Source: Verrucomicrobiota bacterium
GTDB lineage: Bacteria; Verrucomicrobiota; Verrucomicrobiia; Chthoniobacterales; SZAS-18
Assembly: GCA_019241085.1 (NCBI GenBank)
Contig: JAFAXH010000165.1
Span: 1-37,313, forward strand
Direction of reading: 5' to 3'
Length of the DNA stretch: 37,313 bases
The position numbers were made by a program, and so were the translations under genes. Shown in pieces: positions 15,467 through 23,715 of the stretch. Position 1 is the first letter of the stretch. Each line of letters starts with the position of its first letter. The notes under the pieces were generated by a model. The model had not been told where the DNA came from and ran no database searches. It saw only the letters and a list, made by a program, of their open reading frames with translations.

Positions 15467-18400
15467 ATGAGGTCCGCTTCCCCCGCTCCAGCTTCATCAT
15501 TTGAATCTTCCGAAATCGGCGAATCGGCCGCGGTTCGCCGGCTCGTCGCGCCGATTCACCGCGAGCTGTTCGACGCCGCTCCGGAGCCGGCATTTGACCG
15601 GCTGGCGGCGTTTGCGACGCGGCTGTTGCACGTCCCGACCGCGCTGATCTGCGTGGCGGACGAGCAAACCGAATGGTGCAAGGCGAGCGTCGGGTTGCCA
15701 AGCCAGGGGCCGCGCCACTGGCGGCGCGCGATGGGATTCACCGACGCTGCCGCTGCCGCGCCGCCGACAGCGCCGGGCGCGCGCGATCAGGACGACCGGA
15801 TTTTTTGCGACCCGTCCAGCGACGCACGTTTCCGAGCGCACCCATTATTGCAAACAAGCCGGTTTCTGGCCATCGCTCCGCTGCGTCTGCCGGGGAAAAA
15901 CCACCGGATCATCGGCGCACTCGTCATCCTCACGCCCTGGCCGCGGACCGATGGTTTGGACGACGAGGAATGGACCACGCTGGGACGGGTGGCAGAGCTG
16001 GCCGTCGCGGCGGTCGAGCACCGGCTGGATCAACAACGGCTGGCGGAAGAAACCATCAGCCATCTGCGCACGGAGGCCCACTGGCGCCGCAGCGAGGCGC
16101 ACTACGGACGCGCGGCGGCCGCGGGCGCGCTGGGCATCATTTTTCAACTCCTGCTTAACAAGGACGGCACGCTGGGGTTCACGTTGCTCAGCGACAGCGT
16201 GCAGGAAATCCTGGGCGTGGAAGCGCAGACGGTGCAGCGCGATGCCGACGCGTTCCTGCAACTGCTGGCGCCAGCCGACCGGCAGAGCTGGAACCGGTCA
16301 ATCACCGCTGCGGCCTTCGCGCTTTCGCCCTGGTCCTGGGAAGGGCGCTTCCAACTGCCCGACGGGCGGGTGAAATGGCTGCGGGCCACGGCGAGTCCCG
16401 AGCGGCAGCGCGACGGCGCCATCCTCTTCGACGGCCTGGCCACGGACATCACCTCGCACCAGGAGGCGGAGGAAGCATTGCGCATCGCCAACGAGCAACT
16501 CGAAGCCCGCGTAGCCGAGCGCACCGCCAGCCTCCAGGCGGCCAACGCGGCGCTGGAGCTGGAAATGGCCGAACGCCGCCGCACGGAGGCGGCCTTGCGT
16601 GAGAGCGACGCGCTGTCGCGCGCGATCATCGAGGGCACGACCGACTCCATTTACGTCAAGGATTTGCAAGGCCGCTATGTGCTGATCAACCAGGCCGGCG
16701 CCAACATCATCGGCAAGCCGGTCGAGGCGATCATCGGCCACACCGACGTGGACCTTTTCCCGGACCCCGTGGCGAGCCGCATCATGACGCGCGACCGCAC
16801 GGTGCTGGCGCAAGGCCGGTCGCTCAATTACGAAACGCGACGCATTCTGCACAACGGCGACGCGATGGAGTTTCTGTCGAACCACAGCCCGCTGCGCGAT
16901 CCGGCGAGGAGGGTGACCGGCGTCATCGGCATCTCGCGCGACGTGACCGAGCTGAAGCGCGGGGAACGCCAGCAGCAAGCCGTGGCGGAACTCGGTCAGC
17001 GCGCGCTCGTGGGCCGCGAACTGGAGCCGCTTTTTGTCGAAGCAGTGAAGCTGGTGGCTGAGACGCTGGAAGTTGATTTCAGCGCGGCGCTGGAGCACCT
17101 GCCAGCGCAGGGCAAATTTGCGCGTCGGGCGGCCCACGGCTGGACGCCCCGAATGATGGAGAATGCGCCGCCCAAATCCGGCCCGGCGTCGGCGGCTGGC
17201 TACGCCTTGACCATGGGCGGACCGGTGGTCGTGGAAGATGTGCGCGACGAGCGGCGTTTCCGCATTTGCCCGGTCATGCGTGATGCCGGCGCGACCTGCG
17301 GCCTGACGGTCCTGATCGCGGGCGAGAACCATTGCGACCCAGGCGCAGGCCGGCAACGCGGCCAGCCCTTCGGCGTGCTCAACGCCTTCAGCCGCAGGAT
17401 GCGCAGCTTTACGCAGGACGACGTGTTTTTTCTCCAGTCCATCGCCAACGTGCTGGCGGCGGCCCACGGGCGGCAGCGCACCGTGGCCGCGCTGGATGAC
17501 GCCCGGCTGGAAGCCCAGCGCGCCGACCAAGCAAAGAGCGAATTTCTCTCGCGCATCAGCCACGAATTGCGCACGCCGCTGAACGCCGTGCTCGGTTTCG
17601 GCCAGCTTTTGGAAATGAGCACGCTCGACAGCCGGCAGCGCGAGAGCACGCGGCACATTCTCACGGCGGGCCGGCACCTGCTGGGCTTGATCGACGAGGT
17701 GCTCGACCTGGCTTGCATCGAGAGCGGCCGGCTGGAGTTCACGTTGACGCCGGTGCCTTGGGAATCGCTGCTGCGCGATTGTGTGGCGATGCTGCAACCG
17801 CAGGCGGCGCAGCGCAGCATCTCGCTCGTGCTGGAGCCGGCGCCGGCGGACGTGCCGGGCTTTGTGCTGGCGGACGAACGCCGGCTGCGGCAGGTCGTGC
17901 TGAACCTGCTCTCCAACGCCGTGAAATACCATCATCCGACCGGCCGGGTGAATCTGAGCCTCACTCGCGTGGACGGCGACGGAGCGCCGCGGGTGCGCAT
18001 CGCCGTGCAGGACAACGGTCCAGGCATCGCACCGGAGGATTTGCCGCGGCTGTTCACGCCGTTCGAGCGGTTGAGCGCGCAACACGGCAGCGTCGAAGGC
18101 AGCGGCCTCGGTCTGGCGGTGAGCAAGCGCCTGATCGAAGCGCAGCACGGCGCCATCGGCGTCACCAGCCAGCCGAATGAAGGCAGTTGTTTCTGGGTCG
18201 AACTGGCCAGCGCCACGCCGCAGCCGACGTCGTTGCTGGAGGCCGGTTTGTTTCCGGCGCTTGGCGTGGAAAATTTATCCGGCCTCGCCCTTCCCTCGCC
18301 CGCGTCCGCCAACGCGAGCGCTGGCGCGCGGGAATCCCACTCCGCCGCCGCTGCCGCGCCAGCACGGCTGACCGTTTTGCAAATCGAAGACAACGCCTCC

Positions 18401-18796
18401 AATCGCCGGCTGCTGGAGCGCGTGCTCCTGTTTTGTCCCGGCGTGCGGCTGCTCTCCGCCCACGATGGCCGGTCCGGCCTGGCCGCGGCACGGATGCAAC
18501 GGCCGGACTTGATCTTCTTGGATTTGCAACTGCCCGATCTCGATGGCGCGAAGGTTTTGGAGGAACTCAAAGCCGACCCGGCGACCGCCGCGGCCAAGAT
18601 TATCATGGTCACCGCCGACGCCTCGCCCGGCCGCACGCAGGCGTTGCTCGACGCCGGTGCGACGGGTTATCTGACCAAGCCGTTGAACGTGCACGACTTG
18701 ATGCGCGCGGTCGAAGCTACCTTGCTCGCCCACCCAGTCGCAGGGCGCGTTGCCGGAACACCGCTGAGTTCCGCGTTGACTCCCAAAAATTCATAA
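15467..18796 (+). CDS. Hybrid sensor histidine kinase (GAF-PAS-PAS-GAF-HisKA-HATPase-REC)
   Basis: This 1109-residue signalling protein has no obvious membrane segment. From the N-terminus it shows a GAF-like domain (about 45-190), a PAS domain (205-335), a short coiled coil (335-385, VAERTASLQAANAALE), a second PAS (390-505, SIYVKDLQGRYVLINQAG), a GAF (510-670), a HisKA dimerisation domain with phospho-acceptor His699 (SHELRTPLN), a HATPase domain (N, G1 and G2 boxes LLSNAVKY, QDNGPGIA, GSGLGLAVSK), and a C-terminal receiver with Asp1019 (LIFLDLQLPDLDG). It would autophosphorylate in response to cytoplasmic cues and pass phosphate to its own receiver. The ATG at 15467 is used because the frame upstream opens only with TTG. 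A second hybrid kinase follows 118 bp later. Confidence 0.88.
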   Translation: MRSASPAPASSFESSEIGESAAVRRLVAPIHRELFDAAPEPAFDRLAAFATRLLHVPTALICVADEQTEWCKASVGLPSQGPRHWRRAMGFTDAAAAAPPTAPGARDQDDRIFCDPSSDARFRAHPLLQTSRFLAIAPLRLPGKNHRIIGALVILTPWPRTDGLDDEEWTTLGRVAELAVAAVEHRLDQQRLAEETISHLRTEAHWRRSEAHYGRAAAAGALGIIFQLLLNKDGTLGFTLLSDSVQEILGVEAQTVQRDADAFLQLLAPADRQSWNRSITAAAFALSPWSWEGRFQLPDGRVKWLRATASPERQRDGAILFDGLATDITSHQEAEEALRIANEQLEARVAERTASLQAANAALELEMAERRRTEAALRESDALSRAIIEGTTDSIYVKDLQGRYVLINQAGANIIGKPVEAIIGHTDVDLFPDPVASRIMTRDRTVLAQGRSLNYETRRILHNGDAMEFLSNHSPLRDPARRVTGVIGISRDVTELKRGERQQQAVAELGQRALVGRELEPLFVEAVKLVAETLEVDFSAALEHLPAQGKFARRAAHGWTPRMMENAPPKSGPASAAGYALTMGGPVVVEDVRDERRFRICPVMRDAGATCGLTVLIAGENHCDPGAGRQRGQPFGVLNAFSRRMRSFTQDDVFFLQSIANVLAAAHGRQRTVAALDDARLEAQRADQAKSEFLSRISHELRTPLNAVLGFGQLLEMSTLDSRQRESTRHILTAGRHLLGLIDEVLDLACIESGRLEFTLTPVPWESLLRDCVAMLQPQAAQRSISLVLEPAPADVPGFVLADERRLRQVVLNLLSNAVKYHHPTGRVNLSLTRVDGDGAPRVRIAVQDNGPGIAPEDLPRLFTPFERLSAQHGSVEGSGLGLAVSKRLIEAQHGAIGVTSQPNEGSCFWVELASATPQPTSLLEAGLFPALGVENLSGLALPSPASANASAGARESHSAAAAAPARLTVLQIEDNASNRRLLERVLLFCPGVRLLSAHDGRSGLAAARMQRPDLIFLDLQLPDLDGAKVLEELKADPATAAAKIIMVTADASPGRTQALLDAGATGYLTKPLNVHDLMRAVEATLLAHPVAGRVAGTPLSSALTPKNS

Positions 18797-18914
18797 CGAT
18801 GGCGAGGCGGCGCGAATCATTGGTCTGCATTTTGCTTAAAGGCTCCACCTGCCGGCCCCGCCAATTTTGAAACGAACAGCCATTCCAGCTCCGACCGTTT
18901 TTTGGTAAGACTTT

Positions 18915-20720
18915 ATGCTTCGTGACACCCTTTCCCGAGCGCGCATCCTCATCGTTGACGACGAGAGCGCGAACATCTGCCTGCTGGAGCGCACCCTCGA
19001 GTTGATCGGCGCCGTCAACGTGCGGAGCACGACGGATTCGCAAGCCGCGCCCGGCTTGTTCCGCGACTTTCGGCCCGACCTCGTGCTGCTCGACCTGCAC
19101 ATGCCCGCGCCGGACGGATTTGCTTTGCTGGAACAATTCGGCGCCTCCGCGTCGGACGAAATCGGAGCTTCCGTCGCGGTGCCGGTGGTCGTGCTCACCG
19201 CCGACGTAAATCCGAAAACGAAGCACCGCGCGCTGCTGCTCGGCGCGGCCGATTTCCTGACCAAGCCGATCGACGGCTCCGAGGTGGTCTTGCGCATTCG
19301 CAACCTGCTGGAAAATCGCTTCCTGCAACTCGCCTTGCGCGGCGATTCCGACCGGCTCACCGCGCAGGTGCAGGAACGCACGGCGCAGCTCGAAGACACG
19401 CTGATCCAATTGCGGCAGGCGCAACAGGCGGCCATTCGTCACGAACGCCTGAGCGCCTTGGGAACGATGGCTGCCGGCATCGCGCACGATTTCAACAACG
19501 CGCTGACGCTGATCCACGGTTACAGCGAGCTGTTGCTCGGTCAGTTGGCTCCGGGAAAAAGCGAACCTTCCAGCGGCGATGGCAACGGCAACGACAACGG
19601 CGCCGCGGCAGCGTCGTCGTCCGCGCCCGCCCCCGCGGTGGCCCGCGAATCGATGGAGGCGAAATTCGTGCGCACGATCATGATGGCCGCGCGCGACGCC
19701 GCGCGCACGGTGAGCCGGCTGCGCGCCTTTTACCGGTCTGACGACAAGGAAGAAACGCGCGTGGCGGTGAACCTGAATCAGCTCGTCGAGCAGGCGGTCA
19801 CGCTGACCTCGCCACGCTGGCTGGACGAAACGCAGGCGCGCGGTCTGCGCATCGTGATCAAGCCTGAGCTGGGCACGCTGCCGTCCATTTCGGGCGACCC
19901 CGCCGAACTGCGTGAGATGTTGACGAATCTGATTTTCAACGCCGTGGACGCCCTGCCGCAAGGCGGCTGCATCACGCTGCGGACGTTTGTGGAAAATGCC
20001 TCGGACGCAGATGCCGGCCACGCGACGGCGGGACGCGTTTGCCTGGAGGTGCGCGATGACGGCGTGGGCATGGACGAGACCGTCCGCCGCCGCTGTCTGG
20101 AGCCTTTTTTCACCACCAAAGGCGAGTGCGGCACGGGCCTGGGCTTGTCGGGCGTTTACGGCATTGTCGGCCGGCACGGCGGTTCGCTGGACATTGAGTC
20201 CGCGCCGGGCCGCGGCACCGCGTTTCGCATCGTGCTGCCGACGGACGAACAGCTGGCCGAGGCGTCGAGCGAGACCGCGCGGCAGGTCGGGCGCACCCTG
20301 CGGATTCTCGTCGTGGACGATCAGCGCATCGTCTGCGATCTGCTCCAGGAACAACTCCAGGGCGACGGCCACACGGTGCAAACCGCCCAGGGCGGCGCGG
20401 AGGGTTTGAAGAAATTTTTATCCGAACCTTTCGACCTGCTGCTGACCGATCAAGCCATGCCGGGCATGAATGGCGAAAGTCTGGCCGCCGCCGCGAAGGA
20501 GCACGCGCCGGAGGTGCCGGTGATCCTGCTCACGGGCTTCGGCGATTACCTGCAAGCCATCCGCAAGACGCAACTTTCCGACGTGGACCTCGTCTTGCAC
20601 AAGCCGGTGACTTTGCAAGACCTGCGCCGGGCGATTCTGCACACCATCACGCAGGCCGATCACCGGGAAAATCCGCAACTGCGGACGGACAAATGCCCGG
20701 CCACTGCGGCGGCGGCGTAA
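18915..20720 (+). CDS. Hybrid histidine kinase (REC-HisKA-HATPase-REC)
   Basis: This 601-residue protein begins with a receiver (about 8-125; Asp60 in LVLLDLHMP, with DDE at the acidic pocket and TKP at the end). A coiled coil (150-178) and a HisKA domain follow, with His191 in GIAHDFNNALTLIHGYSE. Next come a HATPase domain (NLIFNAVDAL, RDDGVGM, GTGLGLSGVYG) and a second receiver (Asp512 in LLTDQAMPGMNG). The NtrB-like HDFNN box places it in the HPK4 group. A Gly/Asn/Ser/Ala/Pro-rich insert of about 30 residues (216-246) splits the region right after the first DHp helix. It lacks a sensor domain of its own, so the receiver may take phosphate from the kinase encoded just upstream. Confidence 0.88.
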   Translation: MLRDTLSRARILIVDDESANICLLERTLELIGAVNVRSTTDSQAAPGLFRDFRPDLVLLDLHMPAPDGFALLEQFGASASDEIGASVAVPVVVLTADVNPKTKHRALLLGAADFLTKPIDGSEVVLRIRNLLENRFLQLALRGDSDRLTAQVQERTAQLEDTLIQLRQAQQAAIRHERLSALGTMAAGIAHDFNNALTLIHGYSELLLGQLAPGKSEPSSGDGNGNDNGAAAASSSAPAPAVARESMEAKFVRTIMMAARDAARTVSRLRAFYRSDDKEETRVAVNLNQLVEQAVTLTSPRWLDETQARGLRIVIKPELGTLPSISGDPAELREMLTNLIFNAVDALPQGGCITLRTFVENASDADAGHATAGRVCLEVRDDGVGMDETVRRRCLEPFFTTKGECGTGLGLSGVYGIVGRHGGSLDIESAPGRGTAFRIVLPTDEQLAEASSETARQVGRTLRILVVDDQRIVCDLLQEQLQGDGHTVQTAQGGAEGLKKFLSEPFDLLLTDQAMPGMNGESLAAAAKEHAPEVPVILLTGFGDYLQAIRKTQLSDVDLVLHKPVTLQDLRRAILHTITQADHRENPQLRTDKCPATAAAA

Positions 20721-20751
20721 GGCCGCGCAATTCGCGTGGCTCGCGCCTTAC
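20717..20751. terminator. Stem-loop between convergent genes
   Basis: GTAAGGC at 20717-20723 pairs with GCCTTAC at 20745-20751, and the arms contain the stop codons of both converging genes (TAA at 20718-20720; TTA on the other strand at 20748-20750). There is no T-run, so a bidirectional, possibly Rho-assisted stop is a guess from position. Confidence 0.4.
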
Positions 20752-22466
20752 TTCGGCGACGGCGCGGCCGACGGTGCCAGTTCGTTTTCCATTTCTTTCA
20801 ACGCTTCGACGGCATCGGCGTGGCCGCCGCCAATCCGCGCCCGCGTCCGTCGCAACAGTTCGATGGCCGCCGGTTTCTCCCCCGCGTCGGCAAGCGACCT
20901 TGCCTCGTGCAAGGCGACGCGCGCCACGTCGCTGGCGTCCGGGTAAAACTGCGTCGCCTGCTCAAAGGATTTTGCCGCCCGCGTGCGTTCGCCCGCCGCG
21001 ACTTGCAGCAACCCCAGCCCTTCGAAGATGCGTCCACTTTTCAGCGTCCGTCCGCTCCGCTCCAGTTCCGCCGCGCCTTCCTCCGGACTGCGCAGGCGCC
21101 AGGCATTGGCTCCGCGCCAGAAGGCGCGATACTCCGCGACTGCCGCGGAATCCGGCCGGGGCAACTCCGGCGAGCCATCCGCGGCGCGGCCCATGATTTC
21201 CCACACTCGCGCCGGTCGATACAACGGATCGCCCACGACGGTCGTCATCCACGAGAGCACCGGCGCGGCTTGGTAGGCGGCTTCGCCAAAGGTGAACCCG
21301 TCGAGCAGCCGGGCATTGAACGTGTCGATGCGCGGCGTCAAGCCCAGATAAGGCTCATAGACGCAGCCCATCGTCGCCGCCGCGCCGCTCTCCAGCAGCG
21401 GGCCAACCCATTGGTGCGTCGGATCGCGGATGACCGCCGCGCTGTAGGAGTGCAGATGATACGCCACCGCGCCGCGCTGGAACCGGAAACTGCTGCGCGT
21501 GAACGGCCCCACCGGCTGCTCGCTATACCAGCCGTAATAAATCGCCGCCTCGCTCATCGGATAATTCACGCCGAACAATTCCGGCCTGCGGTCGAGCACC
21601 GTCGGCACGCCGTGCGGCCCGAGGTCAGCGGCCGCTTTCTCCAGCCAGACATCGCCGGCGAACAAGCCGTTGTGAACGTCGTGCGGCAGCCCGCGGGTGT
21701 CCACGTAGGCGCGGCCCCAGAGACCGTTGCGCTCGGCGTAGAGCGTGTCGTCGATCATGCGCCGCACCGTGCGGCCCGTCGGCCCATCGAGCCGGCCGAC
21801 GAGCAGCAGACCGGGCATGCCGGCGTCCTGAATGCGGGCGTATTGCCGAAAATACGGATTGGACGCCGCGCCTGAAATGCCGGGCAGGAAAAAACCCAGC
21901 GCCGCCAGCTCCGAATCGACCGCCGCTTCGTTGTGCGAGCGGAACTGTTCCGGTTGACCCGTGGGCGAAAAATCGCCCGGATAATTGGGCGCGGGCTTGA
22001 TCTTCACCGGCACGCCGCGCAGGAGCACGAGGTAACGAATCTTGTTTTCAAAAACCACGCTCGTCGGCGTGTGATCGTCCGGCCCGCTCGGCGCGCGATC
22101 CGGCGAACGCTGCCACCAGCCGCGCACGTCGAACTCGTGCCGCAGCGGCCCCGCGATGGTGCGGTCGTATTCCTCGCGCGAGATTTCCTCCTCGCCCGAG
22201 CAGTGCAAAGCGACAAGCCGCTCGCGCGGAATGCCGCGTTTTTCCGCGTAGTAAAAAGCCAACTCGGACGACAGTGCGTCATCTTCGTTGTAAACGACCG
22301 CCGCCAGCGGCGCGACGTTCTCCGGATCGTCGGCCGCCAGCGGAGTCGGCGCAGACGAAGGCGCGCCCGCGGAAAGCTCGAGATTTTGTGCGCGCGTCTC
22401 CCGCGGCAGCCAGAGCGACAACAGCAGCAGCAGCGTCCAAAAAAAAGTGGCGCGCGCGTGGCCCAT
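20748..22466 (-). CDS. TIGR03790-family exported protein
   Basis: This 572-residue protein has an N-terminal signal peptide (hydrophobic run FFWTLLLLLSLWL, likely cut after TRAQ). The body matches TIGR03790: VVYNEDDALSSELAFYYAEKRGIP, ALHCSGEEEISREEYD, IRYLVLLRGVPVKI, LLLVGRLDGPT, AYVDTRG, and a VGDPLYRP block. The role of this family is not known. It is found in Verrucomicrobiota, Planctomycetota and Acidobacteriota. The last 130 or so residues form a helical, TPR-like tail (LGLLQVAAGERTRAAKSFEQA). The start at 22466 overlaps the upstream stop (TAATG), so it is coupled to the metallohydrolase. An in-frame ATG further upstream would lie inside that gene and is not used. Confidence 0.8.
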   Translation of the reverse strand: MGHARATFFWTLLLLLSLWLPRETRAQNLELSAGAPSSAPTPLAADDPENVAPLAAVVYNEDDALSSELAFYYAEKRGIPRERLVALHCSGEEEISREEYDRTIAGPLRHEFDVRGWWQRSPDRAPSGPDDHTPTSVVFENKIRYLVLLRGVPVKIKPAPNYPGDFSPTGQPEQFRSHNEAAVDSELAALGFFLPGISGAASNPYFRQYARIQDAGMPGLLLVGRLDGPTGRTVRRMIDDTLYAERNGLWGRAYVDTRGLPHDVHNGLFAGDVWLEKAAADLGPHGVPTVLDRRPELFGVNYPMSEAAIYYGWYSEQPVGPFTRSSFRFQRGAVAYHLHSYSAAVIRDPTHQWVGPLLESGAAATMGCVYEPYLGLTPRIDTFNARLLDGFTFGEAAYQAAPVLSWMTTVVGDPLYRPARVWEIMGRAADGSPELPRPDSAAVAEYRAFWRGANAWRLRSPEEGAAELERSGRTLKSGRIFEGLGLLQVAAGERTRAAKSFEQATQFYPDASDVARVALHEARSLADAGEKPAAIELLRRTRARIGGGHADAVEALKEMENELAPSAAPSPK

Positions 22467-23266
22467 TATTTCCCCAGTTCCAGCCGCAGCCCATCGTAGG
22501 CGACGCGCACCCCGGCAGGCAACGTTTTCTCGGTCTCGACGTGGGAAAGGTCGTGGCACAGGTGCGTCAGCAGCGTTTGCGCCGGCTCAATCGCGGCGGC
22601 GGTTTCCAAGGCTTCATCGAGCGACATGTGCGTCGGGTGCGGCTTGTGGCGCAACGCATCGACGACGAGCACCTCGACGCCGCGCACCGCTTCACGCACC
22701 GGCTCGGGGATCGCCTTGGCGTCGGAGAAATACGCCAGCAACTTGCGTTTGCCGCGCGCAAACAGGAAGCCGGTCACGTCCATGAAACCGTGCGGCACCG
22801 GCAGCGGCGTCACCGTCGTTTCACCGAGGCGAAACGGCTTCTCGATCACGTGCGGGACGACGTGCAGATAGCCGGGGAAGCGGAATTTTGGATTGAACGC
22901 AAACGCAAACACGCGCTGCAAATCCTCCATGTGCTCCGGCGCGGCGAACACCGGCAGGCCACCCAGATTATCCACCCGACGCAGGTCGGAAAAACGCCGC
23001 AGATCGTCAAAGCCCATGATGTGATCGGTGTGCGAGTGCGACAAGAGCACGGCGTCCACCCGCCCGACGCGTTCGCGCAGACATTGGCTACGGAAATCAG
23101 GCCCCGTATCGACCACGAACGCGCACTCCGGCGTCTGCACGTAGATCGACGCCCGCGAGCGTTTGTCGCGCGGGTCCGCCGACGCGCAGACCGGGCAAAA
23201 GCAGCCGATCATCGGCACACCCTGACTCGTGCCGGTGCCAAGAAAGGTGAGATGAAAATCAGGCAT
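22466..23266 (-). CDS. MBL-fold metallohydrolase, PhnP-like
   Basis: This 266-residue cytoplasmic metallohydrolase is of the PhnP-like/tRNase Z-related group. It starts with FLGTGTSQGVPMIGCFCPVC, a typical beginning with a Cys pair seen in the PhnP-like branch. The metal-binding motif is HSHTDH (His77, His79, Asp81, His82). Later ligands are expected at His159 in PHGFMDV, Asp in AYFSDAK and His in LTHLCHD. PhnP hydrolyses cyclic phosphodiesters such as ribose 1,2-cyclic phosphate. No other phosphonate gene is nearby, so the substrate here is open. It is the first gene of a two-gene minus-strand unit with the TIGR03790 gene. Confidence 0.85.
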   Translation of the reverse strand: MPDFHLTFLGTGTSQGVPMIGCFCPVCASADPRDKRSRASIYVQTPECAFVVDTGPDFRSQCLRERVGRVDAVLLSHSHTDHIMGFDDLRRFSDLRRVDNLGGLPVFAAPEHMEDLQRVFAFAFNPKFRFPGYLHVVPHVIEKPFRLGETTVTPLPVPHGFMDVTGFLFARGKRKLLAYFSDAKAIPEPVREAVRGVEVLVVDALRHKPHPTHMSLDEALETAAAIEPAQTLLTHLCHDLSHVETEKTLPAGVRVAYDGLRLELGK

Positions 23267-23419
23267 TCGCGTTAAATCCTATGGCTCCGCACGGACTGGC
23301 CGCAGGGCAATCTTGACGATGGGTCCGATTGAGAATTCTGCGCGCCAGCCTACACTTCCGCCCCGCGCGGGCAATGCCAACCTCGGCCACCTCTCGCCGC
23401 GCACCCTCCGCCAGATCGT

Positions 23420-23612
23420 TCCGTCCGCACGGCGTCGTGGCCGCGCTGTTCCAACGTCTGCCGAGGCAACGGGCAGCGGCATCCCGCAGCTCAAGCTGGC
23501 GTTCCGGAAGGAATTCGGCACACCGTGCCGGCGCGCGTCGTCTGGGTAAAATTCCTCGCCGGCGTGCTCAACGGCGGCGGCGGCTCCAGCCTCGGGCGCG
23601 GAGGTCTATAGT
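23420..23612 (+). pseudogene. Remnant of a ClC chloride channel gene
   Basis: Three adjacent frames together give the ClC selectivity-filter region. VVAALFQRLP reads in one frame, EATGSGIPQLKLAFRKEFG in the next, and VPARVVWVKFLAGVL...GGGSSLGR in a third. GSGIP and the SLGR(E)GP loop are hallmark ClC motifs; here the second one has decayed to LGRGGL and is followed by a stop. At least two frameshifts (near 23472 and 23522) and the loss of both ends leave about 60 residues of a protein of 400-600. The flanks 23279-23420 and 23613-23715 show nothing else that can be identified. Confidence 0.7.
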
Positions 23613-23715
23613 CACCGCGAGAAAGCAACGCTGTGGTGTGTTGGAGCCGTAAAGGATCACTCTACAAGCCTGCGCTCCACAGCAGCTAACCTGACCACCG
23701 GTTTGCTTTTCTTTT

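Noticed and set aside
16298..18148. 616-residue open frame on the minus strand across the hybrid kinase
   Set aside because: It is antisense to the HisKA/HATPase domains and has no recognisable domain.
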